This document shows, one piece after another, positions 38,770-47,801 of a DNA stretch of 64,000 nucleotides (positions are counted from its first letter, which is position 1; each line of letters starts with the position of its first letter). Origin of the DNA: JARIHD01 sp963815935 (GTDB lineage: Bacteria; Patescibacteriota; Saccharimonadia; Saccharimonadales; UBA4665); contig CAWFIL010000001.1 in NCBI GenBank assembly GCA_963815935.1, forward strand, positions 1 through 64,000. The letters are read 5' to 3'. The notes under the pieces are model-generated. The model saw nothing but the letters and a program-made list of their open reading frames with translations, was not told the DNA's origin and made no database searches. The translations under genes were made by a program, and so were the position numbers.

Positions 38770-38907
38770 ACGCCACGTTCGAGCAGGTCAATAGGCAACC
38801 CAGACGCTCAGGCTGCCAGTAATGCTGGGGTGCATTGCTTTCGAGCAATGGAGATTCTGATAAATACAACAGCCAAATGTAATTTTGGTGCGTATAATAG
38901 TTAGTAA

Positions 38908-40464
38908 ATGGGGAAGGCTTTATACAGGACATACCGGTCCAAGAAGCTGTCGGAGATTGTGGGCCAAGAGCACATTACGACAGCACTCGACCACGCGCTT
39001 AAGAAGGGCACGATTAGCCACGCATACCTGTTTACCGGCCCGCGCGGCGTTGGCAAGACCAGTATTGCTCGCATTTTGGCGCACGAGATCAACAGTTTGC
39101 CATACGACGAAGACCGCGGTCATCTGGACATCATCGAAATTGATGCCGCCAGCAACCGCCGCATCGACGAAATCCGCGACCTGCGCGACAAAGTACATAT
39201 CGCGCCGAGCAGCGCCAAATACAAGGTGTACATCATCGACGAAGTTCACATGCTCACCAAAGAAGCCTTTAACGCACTCCTCAAGACACTCGAGGAACCG
39301 CCCGCCCATTGTATCTTCATCTTGGCTACGACCGAGGCCCACAAACTGCCCGAGACGATTATTAGTCGCACACAGCGCTACTCCTTTAAACCGGTTGATC
39401 AGCCCAAAGTAGTCGCACACCTCAAGAGCATCGCCAAGTCCGAAAAGATCAGTATTTCCGATGACGCCCTGGCACTGATTGCCGCCCACGGCGAAGGCAG
39501 CTTCCGCGACAGCATTAGCTTGCTTGATCAGGTCCGCAACAGTGAGCACAAAGTTGAACTCAGTGACGTGCAAGCCGTCTTGGGTATTGCCCCCGAAGAA
39601 CTCATTGCCGATCTACTTGCAGCCCTGGCCGCTCACGACAGCATAATCGTTGCTAAGCTGTTAACCCAGATGCACGACCAAGGCTACGAACCAGCCCAGA
39701 TTGCCAAACAATTAGGCATAGTACTCCGCACCGACATTATGGCCGGGAAGCTGCCTTTTGCTCACGAAATTGCCATGCGCCTACTGACACAGTTAGTGCA
39801 CGTAACCGCATCTCCCGATCCCCGCGTGGCACTCGAAATCGCCTTGCTAGATGCTTCACTGACCGGCAGCCCCGTTGCTGCGGCGGCAGCTAAACAACAG
39901 GAAGAAGCCCCAAAAACAATGCCCGCCGCGACAGTCGCCAGCCCCACGACCCAGGTGAAACCAACCCGTAAAGCCGAAGAAAAGAAAATCGAAGCACCAA
40001 AGCCGTCCGCCGCCGAACTGGCTGCTCAAGATGATGAACTCAATTTGGCTGACGTTGATTCCGAGTTAATGCTCAACGACGAGTCGTGGGAGATGGTACT
40101 CAAAGCTCTCAAGACCAAGTACAATACTTTGCACAGCGTAGCCAAGACTGCCCAGCCACACTACACGCCCGGCAAAATTACTTTGGAGTTTAGCCACGCC
40201 TTTCACCAAAAGCGCATCAACGAAGCCCGCAACAAAACAATCCTGTCAGAAGTCATTGCCGGTGTGACTGGCAGCGCTATCCATATTGAGTGCATTATCG
40301 GCGAAGGCCGCAAGATCATTCCCGCGCCCGCACCACTGCCGCCAGCCGATGGCGAAGTCGTACATAACGTAGAAGAGCCCACTCCGCTACCCGAAGATAA
40401 GCCAAACGACCCAGTCGACACCATAAGCAATATCTTTGGTGGTGCCGAAGTGCTAGAATCGTAG
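38908..40464 (+). CDS. dnaX: DNA polymerase III subunit gamma/tau
   Basis: A 518-residue clamp-loader ATPase with Walker A GPRGVGKTS at residues 44-52, EIDAASNR, VYIIDEVHML (Walker B) and LATTE followed by SRTQRYSF (sensor/SRC). The C-terminal part from about 350 is a low-complexity linker and a tau-like domain. The four-cysteine zinc module that normally lies between Walker A and EIDAASN is replaced by ILAHEINSLPYDEDRGHLDI with no cysteine. TATAAT lies 9 nt before the ATG, so the mRNA is nearly leaderless. It runs into dnaB after 3 nt. Confidence 0.95.
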   Translation: MGKALYRTYRSKKLSEIVGQEHITTALDHALKKGTISHAYLFTGPRGVGKTSIARILAHEINSLPYDEDRGHLDIIEIDAASNRRIDEIRDLRDKVHIAPSSAKYKVYIIDEVHMLTKEAFNALLKTLEEPPAHCIFILATTEAHKLPETIISRTQRYSFKPVDQPKVVAHLKSIAKSEKISISDDALALIAAHGEGSFRDSISLLDQVRNSEHKVELSDVQAVLGIAPEELIADLLAALAAHDSIIVAKLLTQMHDQGYEPAQIAKQLGIVLRTDIMAGKLPFAHEIAMRLLTQLVHVTASPDPRVALEIALLDASLTGSPVAAAAAKQQEEAPKTMPAATVASPTTQVKPTRKAEEKKIEAPKPSAAELAAQDDELNLADVDSELMLNDESWEMVLKALKTKYNTLHSVAKTAQPHYTPGKITLEFSHAFHQKRINEARNKTILSEVIAGVTGSAIHIECIIGEGRKIIPAPAPLPPADGEVVHNVEEPTPLPEDKPNDPVDTISNIFGGAEVLES

Positions 40465-40467
40465 GCA

Positions 40468-41829
40468 ATGGACCAAGGGACTAAGGGGAAGAGCCAACCG
40501 AGTAACCTAGAGGCCGAAGCAAGTTTGCTGGGCGCCATTCTTATTGATGCTGACGCCTTGGTAAAAATTGCCGACAACGTCTCGTCCTTCGACTTCTACG
40601 ACCCGCGGCACCAGCGCATCTACGAGGCGATTACGCAACTCTATGAGCGTCGCAGCCCTATTGACGTCCTGACACTGGCCGACCAACTCAAGAACAATAG
40701 CGCGCTCGATCTAGTCGGCGGTGCATCCTACCTGACTGAACTAACCAACTTTGTTCCCACCGCCTCGCACGTGGAACAATACGCCGAGATTGTTGCCCAA
40801 AAATCCTTGCGCCGCCGCCTGATCAAAGCAAGCCAGCAGATTGTCGAACTGGGCTACGACGAGTCCAAGGCGCTCAAAGAATTAGTAGAAGAAGCCGAGA
40901 CACAGCTCTTCCAGGTCAGTCAAACACATGTAAAGCAAAGCATTGTAAGCATCGAGACTATCCTGGCCGAAAGTTTCGACCGCCTAGATGACTTACACAA
41001 AGATAAGGCTAAAATTCGCGGCGTGCCGACCGGCTTTCGAGACATGGACGACGTACTCGCCGGTCTGCAACGCTCTGATCTGTTTATTTTGGCTGCCCGA
41101 CCGTCTATGGGTAAGACCGCCTTTGCGCTTAACCTAGCGCATAACGTCGCTACCTTAGCCAAGCAGCCCGTTCTGCTGTTCTCGCTCGAAATGAGCAAAG
41201 AGCAGTTGGTCGACCGTTTGTTGTCGATGGAATCGGGCGTTGACGCCTGGGCGCTACGTACCGGCAACCTAACCGACACCGACTTCGAAAAAATCGGCAA
41301 CGCCATGGGCACGCTGAGTGAAGCGCCGATTTACATTGACGACACGCCAGGCATTACTGTCAGCGATCTGCGTACCAAGGCCCGCCGCGAAGCTCACCAA
41401 CACCCCCTGGGTCTGATTATCGTCGACTACCTGCAGCTGATGAGCGGCGGCAGTAAGTTTGGCGGTTCCGAAAACCGCGTGCAGGAAATCTCCGAAATCT
41501 CACGTGGCCTCAAGGGCATCGCTCGCGAACTGGACGTGCCGCTGATTGCGCTGTCGCAGCTGTCGCGTTCGGTCGAAAACCGTAACCCGCAAATTCCACA
41601 GCTGGCCGACCTCCGTGAGTCCGGCTCCATTGAGCAGGATGCCGACGTCGTGGCCTTTATCTACCGCGAAGAGTACTACAACCCTGATAGCGACAAAAAA
41701 GGCATCACTAGCATTCTGATCAAGAAACACCGTAACGGCCCTACCGGTGATGTCGAGCTATTCTTCGACAAAGAAAAGCAGCGCTTTCGCGGGCTAGACA
41801 CCAAGCACGCTCATCCGTTCGCCGACTAG
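40468..41829 (+). CDS. dnaB: Replicative DNA helicase DnaB
   Basis: The 453-residue protein has the DnaB N-terminal domain (NLEAEASLLGAILID) and the RecA-like C-terminal domain with Walker A ARPSMGKTAFALNLA, LLFSLEMS, IIVDYLQLM and SGSIEQDADVV. It unwinds DNA at the fork and contacts the clamp loader. Co-transcription with dnaX joins two replisome parts. Confidence 0.97.
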   Translation: MDQGTKGKSQPSNLEAEASLLGAILIDADALVKIADNVSSFDFYDPRHQRIYEAITQLYERRSPIDVLTLADQLKNNSALDLVGGASYLTELTNFVPTASHVEQYAEIVAQKSLRRRLIKASQQIVELGYDESKALKELVEEAETQLFQVSQTHVKQSIVSIETILAESFDRLDDLHKDKAKIRGVPTGFRDMDDVLAGLQRSDLFILAARPSMGKTAFALNLAHNVATLAKQPVLLFSLEMSKEQLVDRLLSMESGVDAWALRTGNLTDTDFEKIGNAMGTLSEAPIYIDDTPGITVSDLRTKARREAHQHPLGLIIVDYLQLMSGGSKFGGSENRVQEISEISRGLKGIARELDVPLIALSQLSRSVENRNPQIPQLADLRESGSIEQDADVVAFIYREEYYNPDSDKKGITSILIKKHRNGPTGDVELFFDKEKQRFRGLDTKHAHPFAD

Positions 41830-41855
41830 TAGTCACGCGTCCGTGTGTAAGATAA

Positions 41856-41884
41856 TTGCAAATATCTAGCCCACATATCATAAT
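41856..41884 (+). promoter_or_regulatory. Promoter of the 42-43 kb GC-rich cassette
   Basis: TTGCAA, 17 nt, CATAAT. The leader of about 120 nt holds a hairpin of ten pairs with one bulge (GGTGCT/AGCGCC and TCGG/CCGA around AACG, 41970-41993). This resembles the layout of the cassettes near 3-4.6 kb. Confidence 0.6.
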
Positions 41885-42014
41885 ATGCAAGTTCTCATAC
41901 TTTTCGTTTGAGTTAAGGAGGCTTGCCACCCAATCGGGATAATGCAAGATCGGAGAACAACACACCTGTTGGTGCTTCGGAACGCCGAGCGCCACGAACC
42001 TTGAGGGAGTCAAG

Positions 42015-43242
42015 ATGGACCACGATCAGCAGCCCGTCATCCGCATGGGTGAGATTCTGACCATGACGCCAGAGAGCGACGCGCTCAGCGGCGACGTACT
42101 CAACCGGCTGGGGACGACCTGGACCGAGATTCCGGCAACGGAGATTGCCCGCAATGGCGTCTTCGGGATCGCCCGCGAACTCACGGTCATCCTCCCGGAT
42201 GGCGAGGGATTCAGCAACGCGCTGCGTCTCAGGGTCGCCGAAGAAGTGATCGCTTTGCTACATCGGTTCGGCATCGACGCCCAGGCGCCGCAGCCAAGGG
42301 TCACGACGACCACGGTACGCATCGAACGGAACTTCAGTGAGATGTCTCTCCGGCAACTGCTGGAAGCCATCGTCACCGATCCAGAGGTGTACCCAGAGGC
42401 CGTCCGCTACATCAAGCGACATCCCGAACTGCAGAATGCGACACGCAAGACGTACAAGTGGGTCGTCCCGGTCAACGAGGATGGCACTGGCATCGATATC
42501 GAGGCCACCATGCGCTACGTACTGGAGCTCGACAAGCCCCACTCCGTGCCGCAGCGGCGGGTCGAACGTCGACGTCCGGTCTGGCTCGGGCGCGCCATGG
42601 GCGTGAACGACCTGCCACTCATCCACATCATCACCGGACGACTGGTGCAAGGGCCAGACGAGAACGGATTCGATTGGTCTACTCGTCCCAAGGAGCTTCT
42701 CGAAGCGATCATCTGGGCCCGAAAGACCGGTCACACCCAGCTGCCCGACCTCCAGTCGGACGTGTACGGATGGAGCGAGCAGCTCTTCCACGACCCGCTG
42801 CCCAGGCGCTTCCAGAACATCCTGGATGACTACCTCGACGCCAAGGAAGCACGCGTCAGCACGACAGACGGCATCCGAGCCGACTGGCCGGAGGACCTGC
42901 CGTTTGAACAGCGCGTACACCTTCATCGTCACAGTCAAGGCCGTAACGGTCGACTACGAGGCGCTGGTGCGCGAAGCCGCCAACCTAGTGGCTCCGCTCA
43001 ACAAGTCTGGCATGGGCATCTCGGTAACTGGTGGCGTCTACACGACCATCAACGTTTCCGGCATGAATGCCTACCTCGATGGCCCGATCGTCATCAACGG
43101 TGGTCACGTCAGCGGGATGAGCCTGTCCGGTACGGTGTACATGCCACCCGGCAAGACCATCCAGGCTAGTGGGATGAACGCAAGCGTCCGGGTGATCAAC
43201 CAGACGTGGAAGCAGCTTGCGGAACGGCTCGGACTAGTCTGA
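42015..43242 (+). CDS. GC-rich orphan protein, interrupted by a frameshift, with C-terminal beta-solenoid
   Basis: The first frame from the ATG at 42015 (GAGGGAG upstream) codes a plausible protein to about residue 298 and then turns to shadow sequence. The natural-looking sequence continues in the +1 frame from about 42910 (AYTFIVTVKAVTVDYEALV) to a stop at 43242. Joined, the protein would be about 408 residues. The last 90 residues show short repeats (VTGGVYTTINVSGMNAYLDGP, then IVINGGHVSGMSL) typical of a bactofilin-like beta-solenoid or polymerising fold. Alternatively a second gene starts at TTG 42904. The frameshift may be real, programmed, or an assembly error. GC3 bias is strong. Confidence 0.6.
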
Positions 43243-43262
43243 GCACCCCAACAGGTAACACG

Positions 43263-43417
43263 CGATCGGTTACGTAACCGATCGAAGTCCGGAAGTACCG
43301 GGCCACAGCAGGTGGGCCCGACGGCTCATGACTCCGCGTTCTACGCGAACCCGTCATGACACCCGTCGCCACCTGCTGCTTCTCAGGGTTGCACAAATGT
43401 TGCGCATCGCCGAGAAG
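43263..43417 (+). ncRNA. Elaborate structured RNA after the 42-43 kb cassette
   Basis: Four elements follow the stop codon. A 22-nt perfect palindrome lies at 43263-43284. CCGG/CCGG is at 43289-43301. A long nested hairpin has four helices: 43306-43315 with 43369-43378, 43319-43324 with 43363-43368, 43326-43332 with 43353-43359, and 43335-43339 with 43343-43347. CTTCTC/GAGAAG (43379-43384 with 43412-43417) encloses another stem (43390-43396 with 43400-43406, one mismatch). Only small internal loops break it. No known ribozyme core was found, and it has no T-run. Confidence 0.75.
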
Positions 43418-43454
43418 CAACAGGCCACAAGTATGCTGTATAATAGGCTCAAGC

Positions 43455-44651
43455 ATGAGCGCACAGCGACTACGGGATTACTTTTTAAAGAACTGGCAAT
43501 GTATTACTGTCTGTGGTGTAACACTTGGTATTTTGGGTGTTGCGCTGCTGTGGCAGTTGCACACGCTAGTACCGGGCTATAGCGCATCGGAGGTACAAAC
43601 CTACCAAAACAGCCTTAGCTTTCGCGCTATTCTAGACAACCCGCTCAACGCGCCATTTTTGGTGGCGGTCCGTGCGGTGTTGTACATTCATCCGGACAGC
43701 TATTTCGCCGTTAGGCTAGTATCGGTAGCTTACGGAGTGGTCACGTTGGCAATTTTTGCCTTGCTTCTCAGGCATTGGCATAGCACGCGTACGGCAATAT
43801 ACGGATCGCTACTGTTTGGTTTGTCGGCATGGTTCTTGCATACCGCACGTCTGGGCACACCAGACGTGCTAATGTTTGGCGTTTTTGTGCTGGCTGCCGG
43901 CGGCTTTTGGCTTAAGCACACCCGGAGCAAATTGGCGCTCTTTCTATGTTTTGTAGGTAGTGCATTGTTGTTATACGTGCCCGGCATGGTGTGGTACGTA
44001 GCTTTGGGCCTTGCTTGGCAGTGGAAGGCCATTGACCGCGTATTTAAGCGACACCTCGCCGTAGTAAGCGCTGGTGCCTTGGCTATGCTCGGCCTATTAG
44101 CGCCGTTGGCGTATGGCCTCTACAAGCACCACGATCTTATTCGGCCGCTGCTCGGACTTCCAGACGCTTGGCCGTCTCCATGGCAGATTTTTAAGAACGC
44201 ACTCCTGGCGCCTTTTCACTTTTTTGTGCACAACACGGCCGATCCAGTAACGTGGCTGGGTAACGCACCCGTATTGGATGTTTTTAGCCTGACAATGCTC
44301 ATACTAGGCTTATACGTATACTTGCGCCACGCACGCTTAGCCCGAGCGCCCATATTCTTGTTTGTCTTTATTGTTACCCTGGGTCTTATGGCAGTCGGTA
44401 GCCCAGCAGTCAACTTTACGGTAGTGATACCATTTGTATACATCATTATTGCTAGTGGCGTTACCCACCTGTTGGGAGAGTGGTTTCGTGTGTTCCCGCG
44501 CAATCCCATTGCCCGTAGTATCGGCTGGAGTCTGATGAGCTTGGTGGTTGGTATAGCCTGCCTTTACCATGTCATCCATTACTTTGTCGGCTGGCCGCAG
44601 GCTGAAGTTACGCACGATGCCTTTACTGCCCAAAGGCCAGATCAGCCGTAA
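43455..44651 (+). CDS. GT-C-type membrane glycosyltransferase (PMT-like)
   Basis: A 398-residue protein with about ten hydrophobic helices. The first external loop ends GYSASEVQTYQNS, with a Glu in the position where GT-C/PMT enzymes have their catalytic acid, and a second loop with RLGTPDVLMFG follows. These enzymes transfer sugars from polyprenyl-phosphate to proteins or lipids outside the membrane. I set the start at 43455, as the TATAAT at 43438-43443 is 11 nt upstream and the earlier ORF start lies in the preceding RNA element. Confidence 0.75.
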   Translation: MSAQRLRDYFLKNWQCITVCGVTLGILGVALLWQLHTLVPGYSASEVQTYQNSLSFRAILDNPLNAPFLVAVRAVLYIHPDSYFAVRLVSVAYGVVTLAIFALLLRHWHSTRTAIYGSLLFGLSAWFLHTARLGTPDVLMFGVFVLAAGGFWLKHTRSKLALFLCFVGSALLLYVPGMVWYVALGLAWQWKAIDRVFKRHLAVVSAGALAMLGLLAPLAYGLYKHHDLIRPLLGLPDAWPSPWQIFKNALLAPFHFFVHNTADPVTWLGNAPVLDVFSLTMLILGLYVYLRHARLARAPIFLFVFIVTLGLMAVGSPAVNFTVVIPFVYIIIASGVTHLLGEWFRVFPRNPIARSIGWSLMSLVVGIACLYHVIHYFVGWPQAEVTHDAFTAQRPDQP

Positions 44652-44723
44652 CACGTATTCTGGCGTTTGCAACCTGTTGGCATCTGGTACAATAATGTAA
44701 GACGAATTAAGGAGATTAATGAC

Positions 44724-45017
44724 ATGAGTCGTTTTGACCAAGCTAAAATGCTGCTGAAAGTAAAGAAGATTCAGAAGGAACTTCAAAAGCAAGTTATCAC
44801 CGTCGAAAAGGGTGATGGCGCTGTTCGTGTTGAGATTACCGGCGAACAGAAGATCAAGAAAGTCCACATCGATTCCGAGTCTGTTGACCTTGACGACATT
44901 GGCCAACTAGAGCGTTGGATCGAAGACGCCGTGAAGGAAGCAATCCAGGAAAGCCAAAAAGTTGCCGCCGAAAAAATGCAGCCCATGATGGGTGCCCTCG
45001 GCGACCTCGGCCTCTAG
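44724..45017 (+). CDS. YbaB/EbfC nucleoid-associated protein
   Basis: A 97-residue protein beginning MSRFDQAKMLLKVKKIQKEL, with a long helical arm, then KGDGAVRVEITGEQKIKKVHID and MQPMMGALGDLGL at the end: the YbaB/EbfC family, which forms tweezer-like dimers on DNA. AAGGAG lies 7-12 nt before the ATG, which decides the start. It is followed by recR after 6 nt, as in many bacteria. Confidence 0.92.
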   Translation: MSRFDQAKMLLKVKKIQKELQKQVITVEKGDGAVRVEITGEQKIKKVHIDSESVDLDDIGQLERWIEDAVKEAIQESQKVAAEKMQPMMGALGDLGL

Positions 45018-45023
45018 TTTTGT

Positions 45024-45629
45024 ATGCAAATCCTGCCCCCCGCGCTTACTAGCGTTATTGAAGCTCTTGGCAAACTGCCCGGCGTTGGTCCGCGTACTGC
45101 TGAACGGTACGCGTACTATTTGATGAAGAGCGATCCAGGCAAGGCCAAACGCATTGCCGAAACACTCGACGACCTACATGACGGTGTGGGCTTTTGCAAA
45201 AAAACCTTTGCCTTGGTGTCCGCTGGCCAGGAACTGTCCGACCTATATACTAGCCCCAAGCGCGACAAAAAGATCGTAGCAGTGGTTGCCGAACCGTTCG
45301 ACATCGTGGCCCTAGAAAAGACCAACAGCTACAGCGGTACTTACCACGTACTCGGCGGTCTGGTTTCGCCGATTGACGGTGTTGGGCCCGAGCAGCTGCA
45401 CATCGGCGAGCTAGTAAGCCGCATAGACGAAGACAGTGTGCAAGAAATAATTCTGGCGACCAATGCTAGCGTTGAAGGAGAGTCAACCGCGTTGTATATT
45501 CAGCAACAAATCGGTGACCGCGACGTAAAGATTACTCGCCTGGCACGCGGTTTGCCAATTGGCGTCGACCTAGAATATGCCGACCAAATTACCCTTAGCC
45601 GTGCTCTCGAAGGTCGTCGGCCACTTTAA
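45024..45629 (+). CDS. recR: Recombination protein RecR lacking its zinc finger
   Basis: A 201-residue protein with the HhH (LGKLPGVGPRTAERYAYYL) and Toprim domains (VAEPFDIVALEKT, YHVLGG, ITRLARGLPIG). RecR loads RecA with RecF/RecO at gaps. The usual C4 zinc finger between HhH and Toprim is degenerate: only one Cys remains in GFCKKTFALVSAGQELSDLYTS, and the second pair is gone. The length is unchanged, so the segment folds without zinc or is held by other contacts. Confidence 0.94.
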   Translation: MQILPPALTSVIEALGKLPGVGPRTAERYAYYLMKSDPGKAKRIAETLDDLHDGVGFCKKTFALVSAGQELSDLYTSPKRDKKIVAVVAEPFDIVALEKTNSYSGTYHVLGGLVSPIDGVGPEQLHIGELVSRIDEDSVQEIILATNASVEGESTALYIQQQIGDRDVKITRLARGLPIGVDLEYADQITLSRALEGRRPL

Positions 45630-46648
45630 ATACGCTGAGGCATGCCTTCGTGCAGAGCTTCGATAGATTTGCCAGTGTGCACGTAGTTGATTGCCCGAGC
45701 CAAAAAGCTAGCGATAGAAACAACTTGTAGGCGTGGGTGTTCGAGTTCGCGCATTATTGCCGGCAGAGGCACCGTGTCGGTAACTACAATAGTGTCAACG
45801 GGTGAGTCGGCTAGACGCTCCGCTGCTCGGCCAGAGAAGAGACCGTGCGTAGCAACGGCCATTATCGATGCAGCACCCTCGTCCTGGATGACTTCTGCGG
45901 CCGCAGCGATGGTGCCGCCGCCATCAATCATGTCGTCCAAAATGACACAGGGTAACCCTTCGACAGAAGTTGTCGTAATTAGGGATGCAGTTGCACTACC
46001 ATCGGAGTTACGCTTTTTGTCGATTGCAGCAATGCCGGCACGATCACCAAATTGATCCCTAAAACGCATGGCAGACTTAATGCGACCATTATCAGGTGAG
46101 ACGACGACCAGCTGGCCATCGGGGATGCTCTGGCGTACGTGCTCGACTAGGGTGGGAGCAGCCGTCAGATGTTCAAACGGACCTTCAAAAAAGCCCTCGG
46201 CCTGAGGGCTGTGCATATCAATAGACATTACACCGTCAGCACCGGCGCCGCGCAACATCTGCATTGCCAGGCTAGCCGTGACTGCTTGGCGTCCTGTGCG
46301 ACGGTCTTGGCGGCCATAGCCCATAAACGGGGCCACGGCAATAACCCGACCAGCCCAAGCAGAGCGAGCAGCGTTGACCATCACAATCTGCTCCATAAGC
46401 GCGTCTTGGGGCGATCTAACTCGAACCTCACCCCTGTCGTCATATTCATGACGTGTGTGACTTTGAATAATATAGGTATCCTTACCCCTAATACTTTCGG
46501 GTATGCTGCAACTTACTTCACCATTGGCGAACTCTCCACTCGGCATACACGCCACCACACCAAGTTCGGTGGCGACAGCTTCGGCAAGCTCTGCGCTGGC
46601 GATACCGCCAAACACCTCTAGACCAGCAGACTCAAACTGTAGCATCAT
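45626..46648 (-). CDS. prs: Ribose-phosphate pyrophosphokinase
   Basis: About 340 residues; FANGEVSCSIPESIRGKD, PYxGYxRQDR-like PFMGYGRQDRRTG, and CVILDDMIDGGGTI (PRPP-binding loop) identify Prs. It makes PRPP from ribose-5-phosphate and ATP for nucleotide synthesis. The start at 46648 has AAGGAG about 11 nt upstream; longer forms add non-conserved residues. It overlaps recR by 4 nt in convergent orientation. The central region has an insertion around HTRHEYDDRGEVRVRSPQ compared with typical Prs. Confidence 0.92.
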   Translation of the reverse strand: MMLQFESAGLEVFGGIASAELAEAVATELGVVACMPSGEFANGEVSCSIPESIRGKDTYIIQSHTRHEYDDRGEVRVRSPQDALMEQIVMVNAARSAWAGRVIAVAPFMGYGRQDRRTGRQAVTASLAMQMLRGAGADGVMSIDMHSPQAEGFFEGPFEHLTAAPTLVEHVRQSIPDGQLVVVSPDNGRIKSAMRFRDQFGDRAGIAAIDKKRNSDGSATASLITTTSVEGLPCVILDDMIDGGGTIAAAAEVIQDEGAASIMAVATHGLFSGRAAERLADSPVDTIVVTDTVPLPAIMRELEHPRLQVVSIASFLARAINYVHTGKSIEALHEGMPQRI

Positions 46649-46763
46649 CGCGTAAAACTCTCCTTTATACGCATAGAATATAGCAGTTAGCCTTTTTGGC
46701 AAGTCGAATGTGTAATACTACTGGTTTTGAGAAACAGGCAGAGCGGCTTACAATAAGGCATAT

Positions 46764-47801
46764 ATGTATCCAGAGACAGACAAGATCAAGGAAATTCTGG
46801 CTAGTAGCCAGCGCATCGTCATTGTGCAAGCCGATAATCCGGATGGTGATAGTCTGGGCAGTAGCCTGGCGCTCGAACATATCCTTGGTGATATGGGCAA
46901 AGACACATACCTGTATTGCGGTGTCGATATTCCATCGTACCTTACCTACCTAAAAGGTTGGGATCGGGTCTTCCGCGAATGGCCGTCCAACTTTGACGCC
47001 ACGATTATTGTCGACACCAGTGCCGATAGCCTACTAGAGAAACTACGCGAATCCGGCAAGAAAAACATCATGACCAGCAGACCAGTAATTGTGTTGGATC
47101 ACCATGCCACCGAGGCCACCATCGACTACGCCACGGTCATGTGCAACAAACCAGTCGTTGCTACCGGCGAAGTCATATATGAGCTATCTAAACAGCTGGG
47201 CTGGCAACTCAATCTGGGCGCAAAAGAGATGATCGCAACCTCGATTATGGCCGATAGCCTGGGCCTTGTGACCGAAGCCACCAGTGCCCGTAGCATTCAT
47301 ATTATTGCCGAACTAGTAGAGGGCGGCGTCAGTCTACCCACCCTGGAACACAATCGGCGTGAACTAATGCGCAAAAGCCCAGAGCTTACCCATTACAAGG
47401 GAGAATTGCTGCAACGTGTCGAATATTATGCCGACAATCGTGTAGCTGTTGTCAGCATCCCCTGGAGCGAAATTGAAACGTATAGCCCGCAGTACAATCC
47501 CTCGATGCTCGTTATGGAAGATATGCGACTTACCACCAACACCAAGCTCGCCATTTCGTTTAAGATCTACAAAGATGGCAAGGTAACCGCCAAAATCCGC
47601 TGCAACCAAGACGCACCCATCGGTGGCAAGCTCGCCGAGCACTTTGGTGGCGGCGGCCACATGTACGCCAGTGGCTTTAAAATCCAAGATGGCCGCCCGT
47701 TCAACGAGGTTAAATCGGAGTGTATAGGCTATGCCACCGAACTCTTAGATAACCTGCAACAGGAACAACACAATGAAGCTCTACAACACACTGACGCGTA
47801 A
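46764..47801 (+). CDS. DHH/DHHA1 phosphoesterase (NrnA-like)
   Basis: A 345-residue protein with NPDGDSLGSSLAL, ATIIVDTSADS, LDHHATE (DHH motif) and GGGGHMYASGF (DHHA1). NrnA-type enzymes degrade oligoribonucleotides or cyclic-dinucleotide products (nanoRNA, pApA). TACAAT sits 11 nt before the ATG with TTGAGA 16 nt upstream of it, indicating a nearly leaderless transcript. The 3' end overlaps cysS by 29 nt. Confidence 0.87.
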   Translation: MYPETDKIKEILASSQRIVIVQADNPDGDSLGSSLALEHILGDMGKDTYLYCGVDIPSYLTYLKGWDRVFREWPSNFDATIIVDTSADSLLEKLRESGKKNIMTSRPVIVLDHHATEATIDYATVMCNKPVVATGEVIYELSKQLGWQLNLGAKEMIATSIMADSLGLVTEATSARSIHIIAELVEGGVSLPTLEHNRRELMRKSPELTHYKGELLQRVEYYADNRVAVVSIPWSEIETYSPQYNPSMLVMEDMRLTTNTKLAISFKIYKDGKVTAKIRCNQDAPIGGKLAEHFGGGGHMYASGFKIQDGRPFNEVKSECIGYATELLDNLQQEQHNEALQHTDA

